Source: JAZNQL01 sp045590155
Lineage (GTDB): Bacteria > Bacillota > Clostridia > UMGS1883 > UMGS1540
Length of the DNA: 24,577 nt
Assembly: GCA_045590155.1 (NCBI GenBank)
Contig: JAZNQL010000015.1
Coordinates: 1 to 24,577, forward strand
Direction: 5' to 3'
The notes under the pieces were generated by a model. It made no database searches, was not told where the DNA came from, and saw only the letters and a list, made by a program, of their open reading frames with translations. Each line of letters starts with the position of its first letter. Positions within the stretch are counted from its first letter, which is position 1. Below, one piece after another: positions 7,885 to 14,801 of this stretch. Position numbers and translations under genes: made by a program.

Positions 7885-9291
7885 TTATTTATCTTTTTTA
7901 ACAAGCTTTGACAATGCAAAGAGTGCGATAGCATTGGGAAGAACCATGAGGTAGTTAAAGAAGTCTGTAAGTTCCCAAACCAACTCGTTTGAAAGGCATG
8001 TGCCAAGGAAAATAAATACAATTGCAATTACAGAATAAATAACTGTTGCTGCTTTGCTATTATTAAAGAGATACTGAACGTTAATCTTACCAAAGAAGTT
8101 CCAGCTTATAACTGTTGAATATGCAAAGAATAATAAACATACAGCTACAAATATTTTGCCAAATGCAGGGGAAAGAACGCTTGAAACGGCCATCTGCATA
8201 GCTGTTGTTTTTGCAATGCCTTCTTGTGCAATAAGGTCTGCATAATTAGCTCCTGTAGCGCCTGCAAGAGGACCGTCGCCTACATACAGACAGGATATAA
8301 CAACAAGTGCTGTCATTGTTAAAACTACGAATGTATCAATAAATACGCCTATCATAGCAACAACGCCCTGGTCGTGGGGTTTTTCAACATCTGCCATAGC
8401 GTGAGCGTGGGGTGTTGAACCCATACCTGCTTCGTTTGAGAAAAGACCTCTCTTTGCACCCTGGCTGATAGCAGTTTTAAGAGCATAACCTATACCGCCA
8501 CCGATTAAAGCCGAAGGAGTGAATGCATATTTAAAAATCATACCGATAGTTTCGGGGATGTACTGAATACGAAGTACTAAAACAACCAAGCCGCCCAAAA
8601 GGAATAATGTTGCCATAACGGGAACAATTTTTTCGGTAACCGATGCAAGTCTTTTTACACCGCCGATGAAAATGAAAGCTGAAATAATAGCTATAACAAT
8701 ACCGATAATCCAGCCGTATACTGTGTAGTCAACATTTATTGCTGAACAGAAAGCTTCTGAAATTGAGTTTGTCTGTACCATTGAACCCATAAAGCCCAAA
8801 GCAAGAATTGCTGCTATAGCAAAAAATCCTGCAAGAAATTTACCAAATGCATTGGGGAATGCTTTCTTTATGTAGTAAACAGGACCGCCGTGAATGTTGC
8901 CGTCAGCATCAATTTCTTTTGTTTCCTGTGCTAAAACTGCTTCGGCATAGATTGTAGCCATACCGAGGAAAGCAATAATCCACATCCAGAAAATAGCACC
9001 GGGACCACCTACCAAAATAGCACCTGAAGCACCAACTATGTTACCTGTACCAACCTGTGCTGCAATAGCGGTTGCAAGGGCCTGGAAGGAAGAAAGTCCT
9101 TTTCCTTCTTTTCCGCCAAAAAGTTTAATGTTTCCAAAAACCTTTTTCATTCCTTCGCCAAAGCAACGAACCTGAACAAAACGTGTTTTGATTGAGTAGA
9201 AAAGACCTACGCCTACAAGCAAGATTATAAGAATATAATCCGAAAGATAAGCATTTGCCTTTGCTACAATGTTTAAAATAGTATCCTGCAT
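7885..9291 (-). CDS. AGCS-family sodium:alanine/glycine symporter
   Basis: A 468-residue integral membrane protein with about 10-11 hydrophobic segments, matching the alanine or glycine:cation symporter family (AlsT/DagA/AgcP). It imports glycine or alanine with sodium. Family signatures visible are GTGNIVGASGAI at 81-92, GGPGAIFWMW at 95-104, HGGPVYYIKKAFPN, and SNEAGMGSTPHAHAMAD in the middle. TAGGAGG lies about 8 bases before ATG. The gene has its own promoter and a leader of about 245 bases with a glycine riboswitch and a terminator hairpin, so glycine is very likely a physiological substrate. The last residues (KLVKKDK) are basic, as expected for a cytoplasmic tail. High confidence on family; the glycine preference is inferred from the riboswitch. 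Confidence 0.95.
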   Translation of the reverse strand: MQDTILNIVAKANAYLSDYILIILLVGVGLFYSIKTRFVQVRCFGEGMKKVFGNIKLFGGKEGKGLSSFQALATAIAAQVGTGNIVGASGAILVGGPGAIFWMWIIAFLGMATIYAEAVLAQETKEIDADGNIHGGPVYYIKKAFPNAFGKFLAGFFAIAAILALGFMGSMVQTNSISEAFCSAINVDYTVYGWIIGIVIAIISAFIFIGGVKRLASVTEKIVPVMATLFLLGGLVVLVLRIQYIPETIGMIFKYAFTPSALIGGGIGYALKTAISQGAKRGLFSNEAGMGSTPHAHAMADVEKPHDQGVVAMIGVFIDTFVVLTMTALVVISCLYVGDGPLAGATGANYADLIAQEGIAKTTAMQMAVSSVLSPAFGKIFVAVCLLFFAYSTVISWNFFGKINVQYLFNNSKAATVIYSVIAIVFIFLGTCLSNELVWELTDFFNYLMVLPNAIALFALSKLVKKDK

Positions 9292-9334
9292 GTAAAAAAC
9301 CTCCTATAAATAATTTTTTCGCACTTTTGTGCAA

Positions 9335-9366
9335 TAAAAACAGCCGTGAGATTGCTCTCTACGGCT
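9335..9366 (-). terminator. Leader terminator of the glycine riboswitch
   Basis: On the minus strand AGCCGTAGAGA pairs with TCTCACGGCT around a GCAA loop (one bulged A) and is followed by GTTTTTATTG. It lies between the aptamer and the symporter start, about 45 bases upstream of ATG, so it is the likely expression platform. Confidence 0.85.
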
Positions 9367-9407
9367 CCGGAAATCATGCAGACACAACACATGCATAGTT
9401 ATAGATT

Positions 9408-9496
9408 GTCTGCTCCGTCCTTTTGCCTGAGAGATTGAGCTTTAAAAAGCCTTGCACCTTCGGCACTCGTGATCGAGATTCTCCGGAGTTTCCTCT
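9408..9496 (-). promoter_or_regulatory. Glycine riboswitch aptamer
   Basis: Read on the minus strand, this contains the conserved core of the glycine riboswitch: GCCGAAGGTGCAAGG, then CTCTCAGGCAAAAGGAC. A closing P1 helix forms from CTCCG (minus strand, 9484-9488) and CGGAG (9413-9417). I see one clear aptamer, not the tandem pair. A further hairpin (GCAGACA with TGTCTGC arms, 9378-9413) lies just downstream and may be the partner helix seen next to singleton aptamers. The segment sits in the leader of an AGCS symporter gene, a known target of this riboswitch class. Confidence 0.93.
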
Positions 9497-9543
9497 GCTT
9501 TCAGTTTCTAAAAAGATTCTAAAAGCTTCCCTGGAACGAACAT

Positions 9544-9572
9544 ATTGTAACATACAAAAAAACAACTGTCAA
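9544..9572 (-). promoter_or_regulatory. Promoter of the riboswitch-symporter unit
   Basis: On the minus strand, TTGACA (9567-9572) and TACAAT (9544-9549) are separated by 17 bases. Transcription should begin near 9537, just upstream of the aptamer. This also accounts for most of the gene-free stretch 9292-9624, together with the riboswitch, its terminator and the next terminator. Confidence 0.88.
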
Positions 9573-9594
9573 TATCTTTTATACAAAATTTTAC

Positions 9595-9626
9595 AAAAAA
9601 TGCAGGACAAAAGTCCTGCATTTTTT
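9595..9626 (-). terminator. Terminator of the citrate synthase gene
   Basis: A perfect stem (AAAAAATGCAGGAC with GTCCTGCATTTTTT) ends in a T run on the minus strand. Its upstream arm overlaps the last two bases of the citrate synthase stop codon, so it closes the long minus-strand gene cluster. Confidence 0.93.
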
Positions 9627-10965
9627 ATCTCTCGGTTATATTTACATAATCACGCTTGCGTTCAATATTTTTGTAAGCTGGACGTATAATTCTTTTTCCT
9701 GCTGTTATTTCTTCAATTCTGTGAGCACACCAGCCGGGAACTCTTGCTATTGCAAATATAGGAGTGAAAAGTTCGGGCGGGATATCAAGCATTGAATACA
9801 AAAGTCCTGAATACAAGTCAACATTTGCGCAAAGACTCTTTTCCGAACGCTTAATTTCTGCAAAAAGCTCGGGCGTGAGTTCTTCTATTAAAGAATACAG
9901 CTCAAATTCGTCTGTTTTGCCTTTTTCGGTTGCAAGCTCCAAAGCTTTTCTCTTTAAAATAACTGCACGTGGGTCTGACAAAGTATAAATTGCGTGTCCC
10001 ATTCCGTAAACCAGTCCCGAATGATCAAAGGCATCTCCCTTTAATGCTTTTACAAGGTAATCTTTAACCTCGTCTTTATCCTTTGTATTTTTAACATTCT
10101 GTTTTAAATCTTCCATCATAGCGCAAACGCGGTTATTTGCACCGCCGTGTTTAGGACCCTTTAAGGAACCTACAGCTGCCGCTATTGCAGAATATGTATC
10201 TGTTCCGCTTGATGAAACAACGTGTGCAGTAAAGGAAGAGTTATTACCGCCGCCGTGTTCTGCGTGTAAGATTAGTGCAATATCCAAAACTTCTGCTTCA
10301 AGAGGTGTAAATTCGTTATTTGCACGTATTAAATGCAAAAAGTTTTCGGCTGTTGAATATTCTGCTTTGGGCGAATGTAAAAACAGACTTGCATCGTCAT
10401 AATAACGTCTTTTTGCCTGATATGCATAAGCAACCATTGCAGGAAAACGCGAAATCAGCTCTATGGACTGACGTATAACATTTTCAAGACTTAAATCCTC
10501 TGCATCGTTATCGTAGGAATATGATGCCAAAACGGCACGGGCAAGCTTGTTCATAATGTTAGGGCTTGGAGCCTTTAAAATCATATCCTCTGTAAAGCCT
10601 GCTGGCAGACCTCTGTATGAGCCTAAAAGTGCCGAAAAGTCTGCAAGTTCTTCTTTTGTGGGAAGCTGTCCCAGCATTAAAAGATATGCCGCTTCTTCAA
10701 AGCCAAAGCGTTCTTCCTTTTCGCAAGCCTCAACAAGCTTCGCAACGTCAATTCCTCTGTAACGGAGCACGCCGTGGTCGGGAAGCTTGTCGCCTTCATC
10801 CCATTTGTAGCCGTGTACGTCTCCTATGTGTGTAAGGCCTACCAAAACACCTGTGCCGTCGGAGTTGCGAAGACCTTTTTTTACATTGTATTTTGTATAA
10901 AGCGCACCATCAATAGCATAAGCTGCCTGCGCATTTGCACAAAGTTTTTCTATTGTTTTGTCCAT
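9625..10965 (-). CDS. gltA: Citrate synthase
   Basis: Condenses acetyl-CoA and oxaloacetate to citrate. It has 446 residues and the full citrate-synthase fold (Si-type family). The three catalytic residues can be placed: His237 in HAEHGGGNNSSF, His324 in GMGHAIYTLSDPRA (with Arg333 of DPRA), and Asp383 in NVDLYSG. The conserved GPKHGGANNRV loop is at 270-280. GGAAGGA lies about 8 bases before ATG. Only 27 bases separate it from the GerMN lipoprotein gene upstream, and I find no promoter in that gap, so it is probably the last gene of the comEA-regulator-kinase-lipoprotein cluster. A 2-methylcitrate synthase activity cannot be excluded by eye. Confidence 0.95.
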   Translation of the reverse strand: MDKTIEKLCANAQAAYAIDGALYTKYNVKKGLRNSDGTGVLVGLTHIGDVHGYKWDEGDKLPDHGVLRYRGIDVAKLVEACEKEERFGFEEAAYLLMLGQLPTKEELADFSALLGSYRGLPAGFTEDMILKAPSPNIMNKLARAVLASYSYDNDAEDLSLENVIRQSIELISRFPAMVAYAYQAKRRYYDDASLFLHSPKAEYSTAENFLHLIRANNEFTPLEAEVLDIALILHAEHGGGNNSSFTAHVVSSSGTDTYSAIAAAVGSLKGPKHGGANNRVCAMMEDLKQNVKNTKDKDEVKDYLVKALKGDAFDHSGLVYGMGHAIYTLSDPRAVILKRKALELATEKGKTDEFELYSLIEELTPELFAEIKRSEKSLCANVDLYSGLLYSMLDIPPELFTPIFAIARVPGWCAHRIEEITAGKRIIRPAYKNIERKRDYVNITER

Positions 10966-10992
10966 AAATTATGTTCCTTCCAAAAAAAGAGT

Positions 10993-11895
10993 CTACCAGT
11001 TTTGTCTGGGAATAAAGGGTTCGTTAAACTCAAGGTCGCCAAAATATTCTTTTGATGCCCCTTCAATTAAAAACTGAACCTTATCAATATAATCAAGCTC
11101 GCAAAGAGAGTTTACTATCGAATAAACAGCTATTGTAGCCTGAAGGCTTGATGCCGAATTTTCGGAAACAAATGACGAAGAAAGATTTACAAAGCAAACG
11201 CCTTCTTTTACATTTATGTCAATAAGCTTTGTCCCCTGCGAAACTGTAGGATAAATGTCTTCTCTTACAGGTCCTTCAATCAGCTTATTCACTATAACCT
11301 GTTCTATTGTTTCGTTTTCTTTTATTTCTACCGCAGTTTCTTCAACAACGGGCTTTGCCTGTGCGTCTGCAAAATAAAGCTTTACGCTCATATTTTTGGT
11401 TTGCGAATCCTCGGGTTTTAAAGATAAGAAGTCTTCAACCCCGAGTGCGGGCAACGGCTGACCGTCAGCATCTGTAATATCCTGACCGTTTACTGATATT
11501 TTAACCTTTTTAATCCCTTCCATTTTGCATATAGTGCAAATCAGAGTATATCTTCGCAAAAGTCTGTCAGAATCCTTACCGTCGTTAAAATGCTCTGAAA
11601 AATTCAGGTATGCAACAGTTCCGTTTATATAAGAGCTTAAAAGCTCGGTATTCTGCGGGATTACCGACTTCATAGTTGCCGAGGATGAAGGGCCCTTTAA
11701 AAGCTCTGTAACAGTAAGGTCAAGAAGCTGTTTTCCTGACAAATCGTCGTCTGCCTCTACTGTACGCACTTCCTCGCATACATCGCTTCCGTCAGCCTTT
11801 AAGAAAAACAAGGATATATCTATTGAATTTTGGGTTTTAGAACAGCCTGCAAGCAAAAGCAAGACAAGCAATAACGAAAAAATTCTTTTTAACAA
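10993..11895 (-). CDS. GerMN-domain lipoprotein
   Basis: A surface lipoprotein of about 300 residues. The signal peptide has a KR start, a Leu-rich core and the lipobox LLAGC, so it is anchored outside the membrane. Two GerMN repeats follow. The first runs about 55-145 (KQLLDLTVTELLKGP, then TVAYLNFSEHF). The second runs about 185-290 (EQVIVNKLIEGP, then GVCFVNLSSSF). I chose TTG at 11893-11895 as the start because AAAGAGGTG lies about 6 bases upstream and this gives a clean signal peptide; an ATG eight codons earlier (11919) lies upstream of that ribosome binding site. It follows the kinase gene by about 110 bases. GerMN domains occur in spore GerM and in actinobacterial LpqB, which works with the MtrAB two-component system. 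Confidence 0.9.
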   Translation of the reverse strand: MLKRIFSLLLVLLLLAGCSKTQNSIDISLFFLKADGSDVCEEVRTVEADDDLSGKQLLDLTVTELLKGPSSSATMKSVIPQNTELLSSYINGTVAYLNFSEHFNDGKDSDRLLRRYTLICTICKMEGIKKVKISVNGQDITDADGQPLPALGVEDFLSLKPEDSQTKNMSVKLYFADAQAKPVVEETAVEIKENETIEQVIVNKLIEGPVREDIYPTVSQGTKLIDINVKEGVCFVNLSSSFVSENSASSLQATIAVYSIVNSLCELDYIDKVQFLIEGASKEYFGDLEFNEPFIPRQNW

Positions 11896-12005
11896 TATAA
11901 TCACCTCTTTATTGAGCATCCCGAAAATCGTTTTGCCCTGCTTTGCGGAAAATCCGCAAAAAATTAAAACACATATTATTTTACCAGTATTTTTTTACAA
12001 AAGTA

Positions 12006-13424
12006 TTACAACTCTGTCTCGACAGGCAAAACTATCCTGAAAAGGCTTCCCACACCTTCGGTGCTTTCAACCTCTATATGACCGCCGTGAAGATTTACAG
12101 AGCTTAACGCTATCGAAAGTCCAAGTCCTGTACCGCCTGTTTCACGGCTTCGTGCCTTGTCAACACGATAAAAACGGTCGAATATTTTTGCAGTTTCTTC
12201 GGGAGCCATGCCTATACCGTTATCCATAATATTTATATGCACATTTTCGCCTATTTTAAAAAGCTCGGTATAAACTCTTCCTCCCTCGGGAGTATATTTT
12301 ATACTGTTGTCAACAATGTTGTAAATTGCTTCCCACAGATGGTCTGCATCGGCTCTTATAAAAATATTTTCGTTTAAAACACCTTCGAGTCTTACCCTCT
12401 TTTTTCTTGCAAGCAGAGAAAGCGAGCTTAAAACATTTTCTGTTAAAGTTTTAAGATTTACTGTTGAAAACTGAAATATCTCGGTTTCGTCTTCAGATGC
12501 ATCAAGCTTTGTTAAGTTTAAAAGCTTGTTTATAATTCTTGTGAGTCTGTCAACCTCATCGTTCATATCCTGCAAAAACTCGGCAACGGTTTCTTTGTCG
12601 GCGTCGGGGTTTTGCAAAAGAGATTCGCATATAAGCTTTATTGAACTCATGGGTGTTTTAAGCTCGTGCGATGCATTTGATACGAATTCCTGTCTTCTTG
12701 TGTCAAAATACTCTATTCTTTCCATCAAAGTGTTAAACGACACAACAAGGTCATTTATTTCAACCGAGCCCGAAATGTCAACGCTTTGACGCAAGTCCTT
12801 TTCGCTCATTTTTTTTATTCTGTTCGAAAGTGTTGTTAAGGGTTTTGTAAGAGCACTTACAAAAAACAAACACAAAAGGCAGGCTATCGCCGATGTGAGC
12901 ACCGAAATTATAACAAGCATGTTTCTCATTTCGTTATAGTATTCGTATGTATTCCCTGCCCAGGCTTTTAAGCACACTGCACCTATCGTCTGTCCGCTTT
13001 TTACAACTGGAACCGCAACCGAGAAATATAAATCTTCTTTTTCCCCTGTTTTAAACGAAACATTCTCTCCGTCAAGAGCACTTAAAATGCCAGGCTCCGA
13101 AACTATCTGCCCTGTGTTTGTAATGTTTTGGCTGTCGTACAAAAGCTTGCCTTCCTTATCAACATAAATTATGCGGGCTTCTTTCTCAATATCCGAAAAA
13201 GCACGGAAAGGGGAAACATTATTCAATGCATAACTATCGTCGGTTAAAACGCGGGCAACAATGTTTGCCTTTGTCATAAGGTTCATTTCAAGCTGCGAAT
13301 AGGTGTATCCCATTATGTAATTCAAAAGATACGAGCTTGAAAGAAACATCGAAAGCAGAATAACAATTATACAAACAATAGGGATACTTGTTCTTAATTT
13401 TACGTTTTTAAACTTCTTTAAAAT
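12006..13424 (-). CDS. Sensor histidine kinase (HAMP, HisKA, HATPase)
   Basis: A membrane sensor kinase that should phosphorylate the regulator encoded just upstream. Counting from the first ATG (13349): an extracytoplasmic domain at about 20-140, TM2 at 143-166, HAMP at 167-215, phospho-acceptor His228 in SNASHELKTP, N-box Asn344/Asn348, G1 DNGIGM at 376-381 and GTGLGLSIA near 406-414. The first transmembrane helix is encoded upstream of that ATG, where the frame reads KLRTSIPIVCIIVILLS. No ATG, GTG or TTG exists in frame between the preceding stop and 13349. ATT at 13422-13424, about 9 bases after GGGGGG, is the best start and gives 472 residues overlapping the regulator gene by 17 bases. 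Family certain; start unusual. Confidence 0.92.
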   Translation of the reverse strand: MLKKFKNVKLRTSIPIVCIIVILLSMFLSSSYLLNYIMGYTYSQLEMNLMTKANIVARVLTDDSYALNNVSPFRAFSDIEKEARIIYVDKEGKLLYDSQNITNTGQIVSEPGILSALDGENVSFKTGEKEDLYFSVAVPVVKSGQTIGAVCLKAWAGNTYEYYNEMRNMLVIISVLTSAIACLLCLFFVSALTKPLTTLSNRIKKMSEKDLRQSVDISGSVEINDLVVSFNTLMERIEYFDTRRQEFVSNASHELKTPMSSIKLICESLLQNPDADKETVAEFLQDMNDEVDRLTRIINKLLNLTKLDASEDETEIFQFSTVNLKTLTENVLSSLSLLARKKRVRLEGVLNENIFIRADADHLWEAIYNIVDNSIKYTPEGGRVYTELFKIGENVHINIMDNGIGMAPEETAKIFDRFYRVDKARSRETGGTGLGLSIALSSVNLHGGHIEVESTEGVGSLFRIVLPVETEL

Positions 13425-14091
13425 AGTAACCTACCCCCCATTTGGTAAGAATATACGTCGGTTCTGCTGCATTGGGTTCGATTTTTTCACGCAGTCTTCT
13501 CACATGAACATCAACCGTGCGTATATCGCCCGGATAATCGTATCCCCATACGATATCAAGCAAATGCTCTCTTGAATATACCTTACCGGGGTTACACACC
13601 AAAAGATCCATAATATCAAATTCCTTTGAGGTAAGCTCTATCCATCTGTTTTCAACTCTTACCTTGCGGAAGTTATAGTCAAGCTCAACATTTCCTGCTG
13701 AAACAGAGGTCGTTTTCCCTGAATCGCCTGCCGACTGCGAACGGCGCAGTATAGCCTTAACACGGGCCTTAAGCTCTAAAATATTAAAGGGTTTGGTTAA
13801 ATAATCGTCAGCACCGTATTCAAGACCCAAAATTTTATCCATATCCTCTGCTTTTGCCGTAAGCATAATTATGGGAACCTTTGAAAAGTCCCTTATTTTC
13901 TGGCACACTGAAAGCCCGTCAATTTTTGGAAGCATAAGGTCAAGGATAATAAGGTCAATGCTTTTATCTCTTGCAAGCTTTAAGGCTTCTTCTCCGTCGT
14001 ATGCGGTTTCAACAGTAAAACCTTCCTGTTCAAAATTAAACTTTATGCCCTTTACAAGCAATTTTTCGTCGTCAACAATAAGTATTTTCAT
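13408..14091 (-). CDS. OmpR/PhoB-family response regulator
   Basis: A 227-residue DNA-binding response regulator. The receiver domain (1-115) has the acidic pair Asp7/Asp8, phospho-acceptor Asp51 in LILDLMLPKIDG, Thr78 and Lys100. The winged-helix domain (about 130-227) has LTSKEFDIMDLLVCNPG and the recognition-helix region DIRTVDVHVRRLREKIE. I chose ATG 14089-14091 because GGAGG lies 6 bases upstream; the frame extends further but without support. The ATG overlaps the TGA of the ComEA-like gene (ATGA), so translation is coupled. The kinase follows with a 17-base overlap. It should bind direct repeats upstream of target promoters, possibly including the divergent carboxypeptidase promoter; that is inference. 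Confidence 0.95.
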   Translation of the reverse strand: MKILIVDDEKLLVKGIKFNFEQEGFTVETAYDGEEALKLARDKSIDLIILDLMLPKIDGLSVCQKIRDFSKVPIIMLTAKAEDMDKILGLEYGADDYLTKPFNILELKARVKAILRRSQSAGDSGKTTSVSAGNVELDYNFRKVRVENRWIELTSKEFDIMDLLVCNPGKVYSREHLLDIVWGYDYPGDIRTVDVHVRRLREKIEPNAAEPTYILTKWGVGYYFKEV

Positions 14092-14666
14092 TGCAAACCT
14101 CCAACACAAATCAAATCTTTTATCTTTTCAAAGCGAGATTTTCCAAACCCCGAAATCTGCTTTAATCCTTCTATATCAGTAAAATCTCCGTAAATATTTC
14201 GGTATTCAATAATTTTCTCGGCAAAGTTTTTCCCTATTCCCGACAGGCTTGTTAAATCCCTTTTCGTTGCCGTATTTATGTTCATAAGAGAGCCCGTATA
14301 TTCCGCCTCTCCCTTTTTGGGAATATGTATTTTTTGTCCGTCATAAAGCGGTGCGGCAAGATTTATTTTTTCTAAATCGGCGTCAGTTGTAATTTTTGCT
14401 TTTAAAAGCAAATCTTTAACACGGCTGCCCCTGTCAAGAGCGTAAACGCCCGAATATAAAACCTCTCCGCTTATATAAGTTAATAAAGTGTTCTTGCCTT
14501 CTGCAAGATTTACAACATCTTTGTTAGGATATATAACTGCAAGCTCGCTTTTGCTGCCAAAGAATGCCTGCACTACACAAAATGTCGAAATAAGTATGAC
14601 TAACATTATAAAAATACAGCGGGCAACTCCCTTTTTATTCGCTGCAAAAAATGTTCTCCAATACAT
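14088..14666 (-). CDS. comEA: ComEA-like helix-hairpin-helix DNA-binding protein
   Basis: A 192-residue membrane-anchored protein with the layout of ComEA, the surface DNA receptor of natural transformation. An N-terminal membrane anchor lies at about 16-36, an SLBB-type beta domain at about 62-116 (LLTYISGEVLYSGVYALDRG), and a tandem helix-hairpin-helix at about 128-187 (NINTATKRDLTSLSGIG and FTDIEGLKQISGFGKSRF). The HhH pair is the DNA-binding part. The start is less certain because no strong ribosome binding site precedes ATG 14666. It is the first gene after the promoter at 14730-14758, and its stop overlaps the response regulator start. The other competence genes (comEB/comEC) are not next to it here. 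Confidence 0.88.
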   Translation of the reverse strand: MYWRTFFAANKKGVARCIFIMLVILISTFCVVQAFFGSKSELAVIYPNKDVVNLAEGKNTLLTYISGEVLYSGVYALDRGSRVKDLLLKAKITTDADLEKINLAAPLYDGQKIHIPKKGEAEYTGSLMNINTATKRDLTSLSGIGKNFAEKIIEYRNIYGDFTDIEGLKQISGFGKSRFEKIKDLICVGGLQ

Positions 14667-14705
14667 TTGCGCCGTAAAAACCTTTTAATCTTTTGTAAAT
14701 TTCTC

Positions 14706-14734
14706 TTGATAAAAACTCTCTTTTGTTATATTAT
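14706..14734 (+). promoter_or_regulatory. Candidate promoter of the carboxypeptidase operon
   Basis: TTGATA (14706-14711) and TATTAT (14729-14734) are 17 bases apart, each one mismatch from consensus. A perfect TATAAT also occurs at 14734-14739 but with a 22-base spacer. The site overlaps a minus-strand promoter. Confidence 0.6.
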
Positions 14735-14758
14735 ATAATAGAGTTATTGATTTTTCAA
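14730..14758 (-). promoter_or_regulatory. Promoter of the comEA-regulator-kinase cluster
   Basis: On the minus strand, TTGAAA (14753-14758) and TATAAT (14730-14735) are 17 bases apart. Transcription would begin near 14723, about 57 bases before the ComEA-like start. Its -10 overlaps the -10 of the opposing plus-strand promoter. Confidence 0.75.
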
Positions 14759-14772
14759 TTAAAAATTGAAAA
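14752..14772. repeat. Inverted repeat in the dacA-like leader
   Basis: A nine-base perfect inverted repeat (TTTTCAATT and AATTGAAAA) with a three-base centre. It covers the -35 of the minus-strand promoter and lies in the presumed leader of the carboxypeptidase gene. It could be an operator or a weak hairpin; being only A, T and a few G/C bases, it could also be chance. Confidence 0.4.
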
Positions 14773-14801
14773 TTTATACTAATTAAATTTGAGGGGTTTT
14801 T

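Noticed and set aside
9988..10005. Citrate synthase GHAIY in place of the bacterial GHRVY
   Set aside because: An Ala after the catalytic His also occurs in eukaryotic citrate synthase (GHAVL), and the DPRA arginine is kept, so it is not a lost active-site residue.
11944..11960. TTGCGGA/TCCGCAA hairpin between the kinase and the GerMN lipoprotein
   Set aside because: It has no T run in either direction, so I do not call a terminator. It may be a processing or stabilising hairpin, but nothing shows this.
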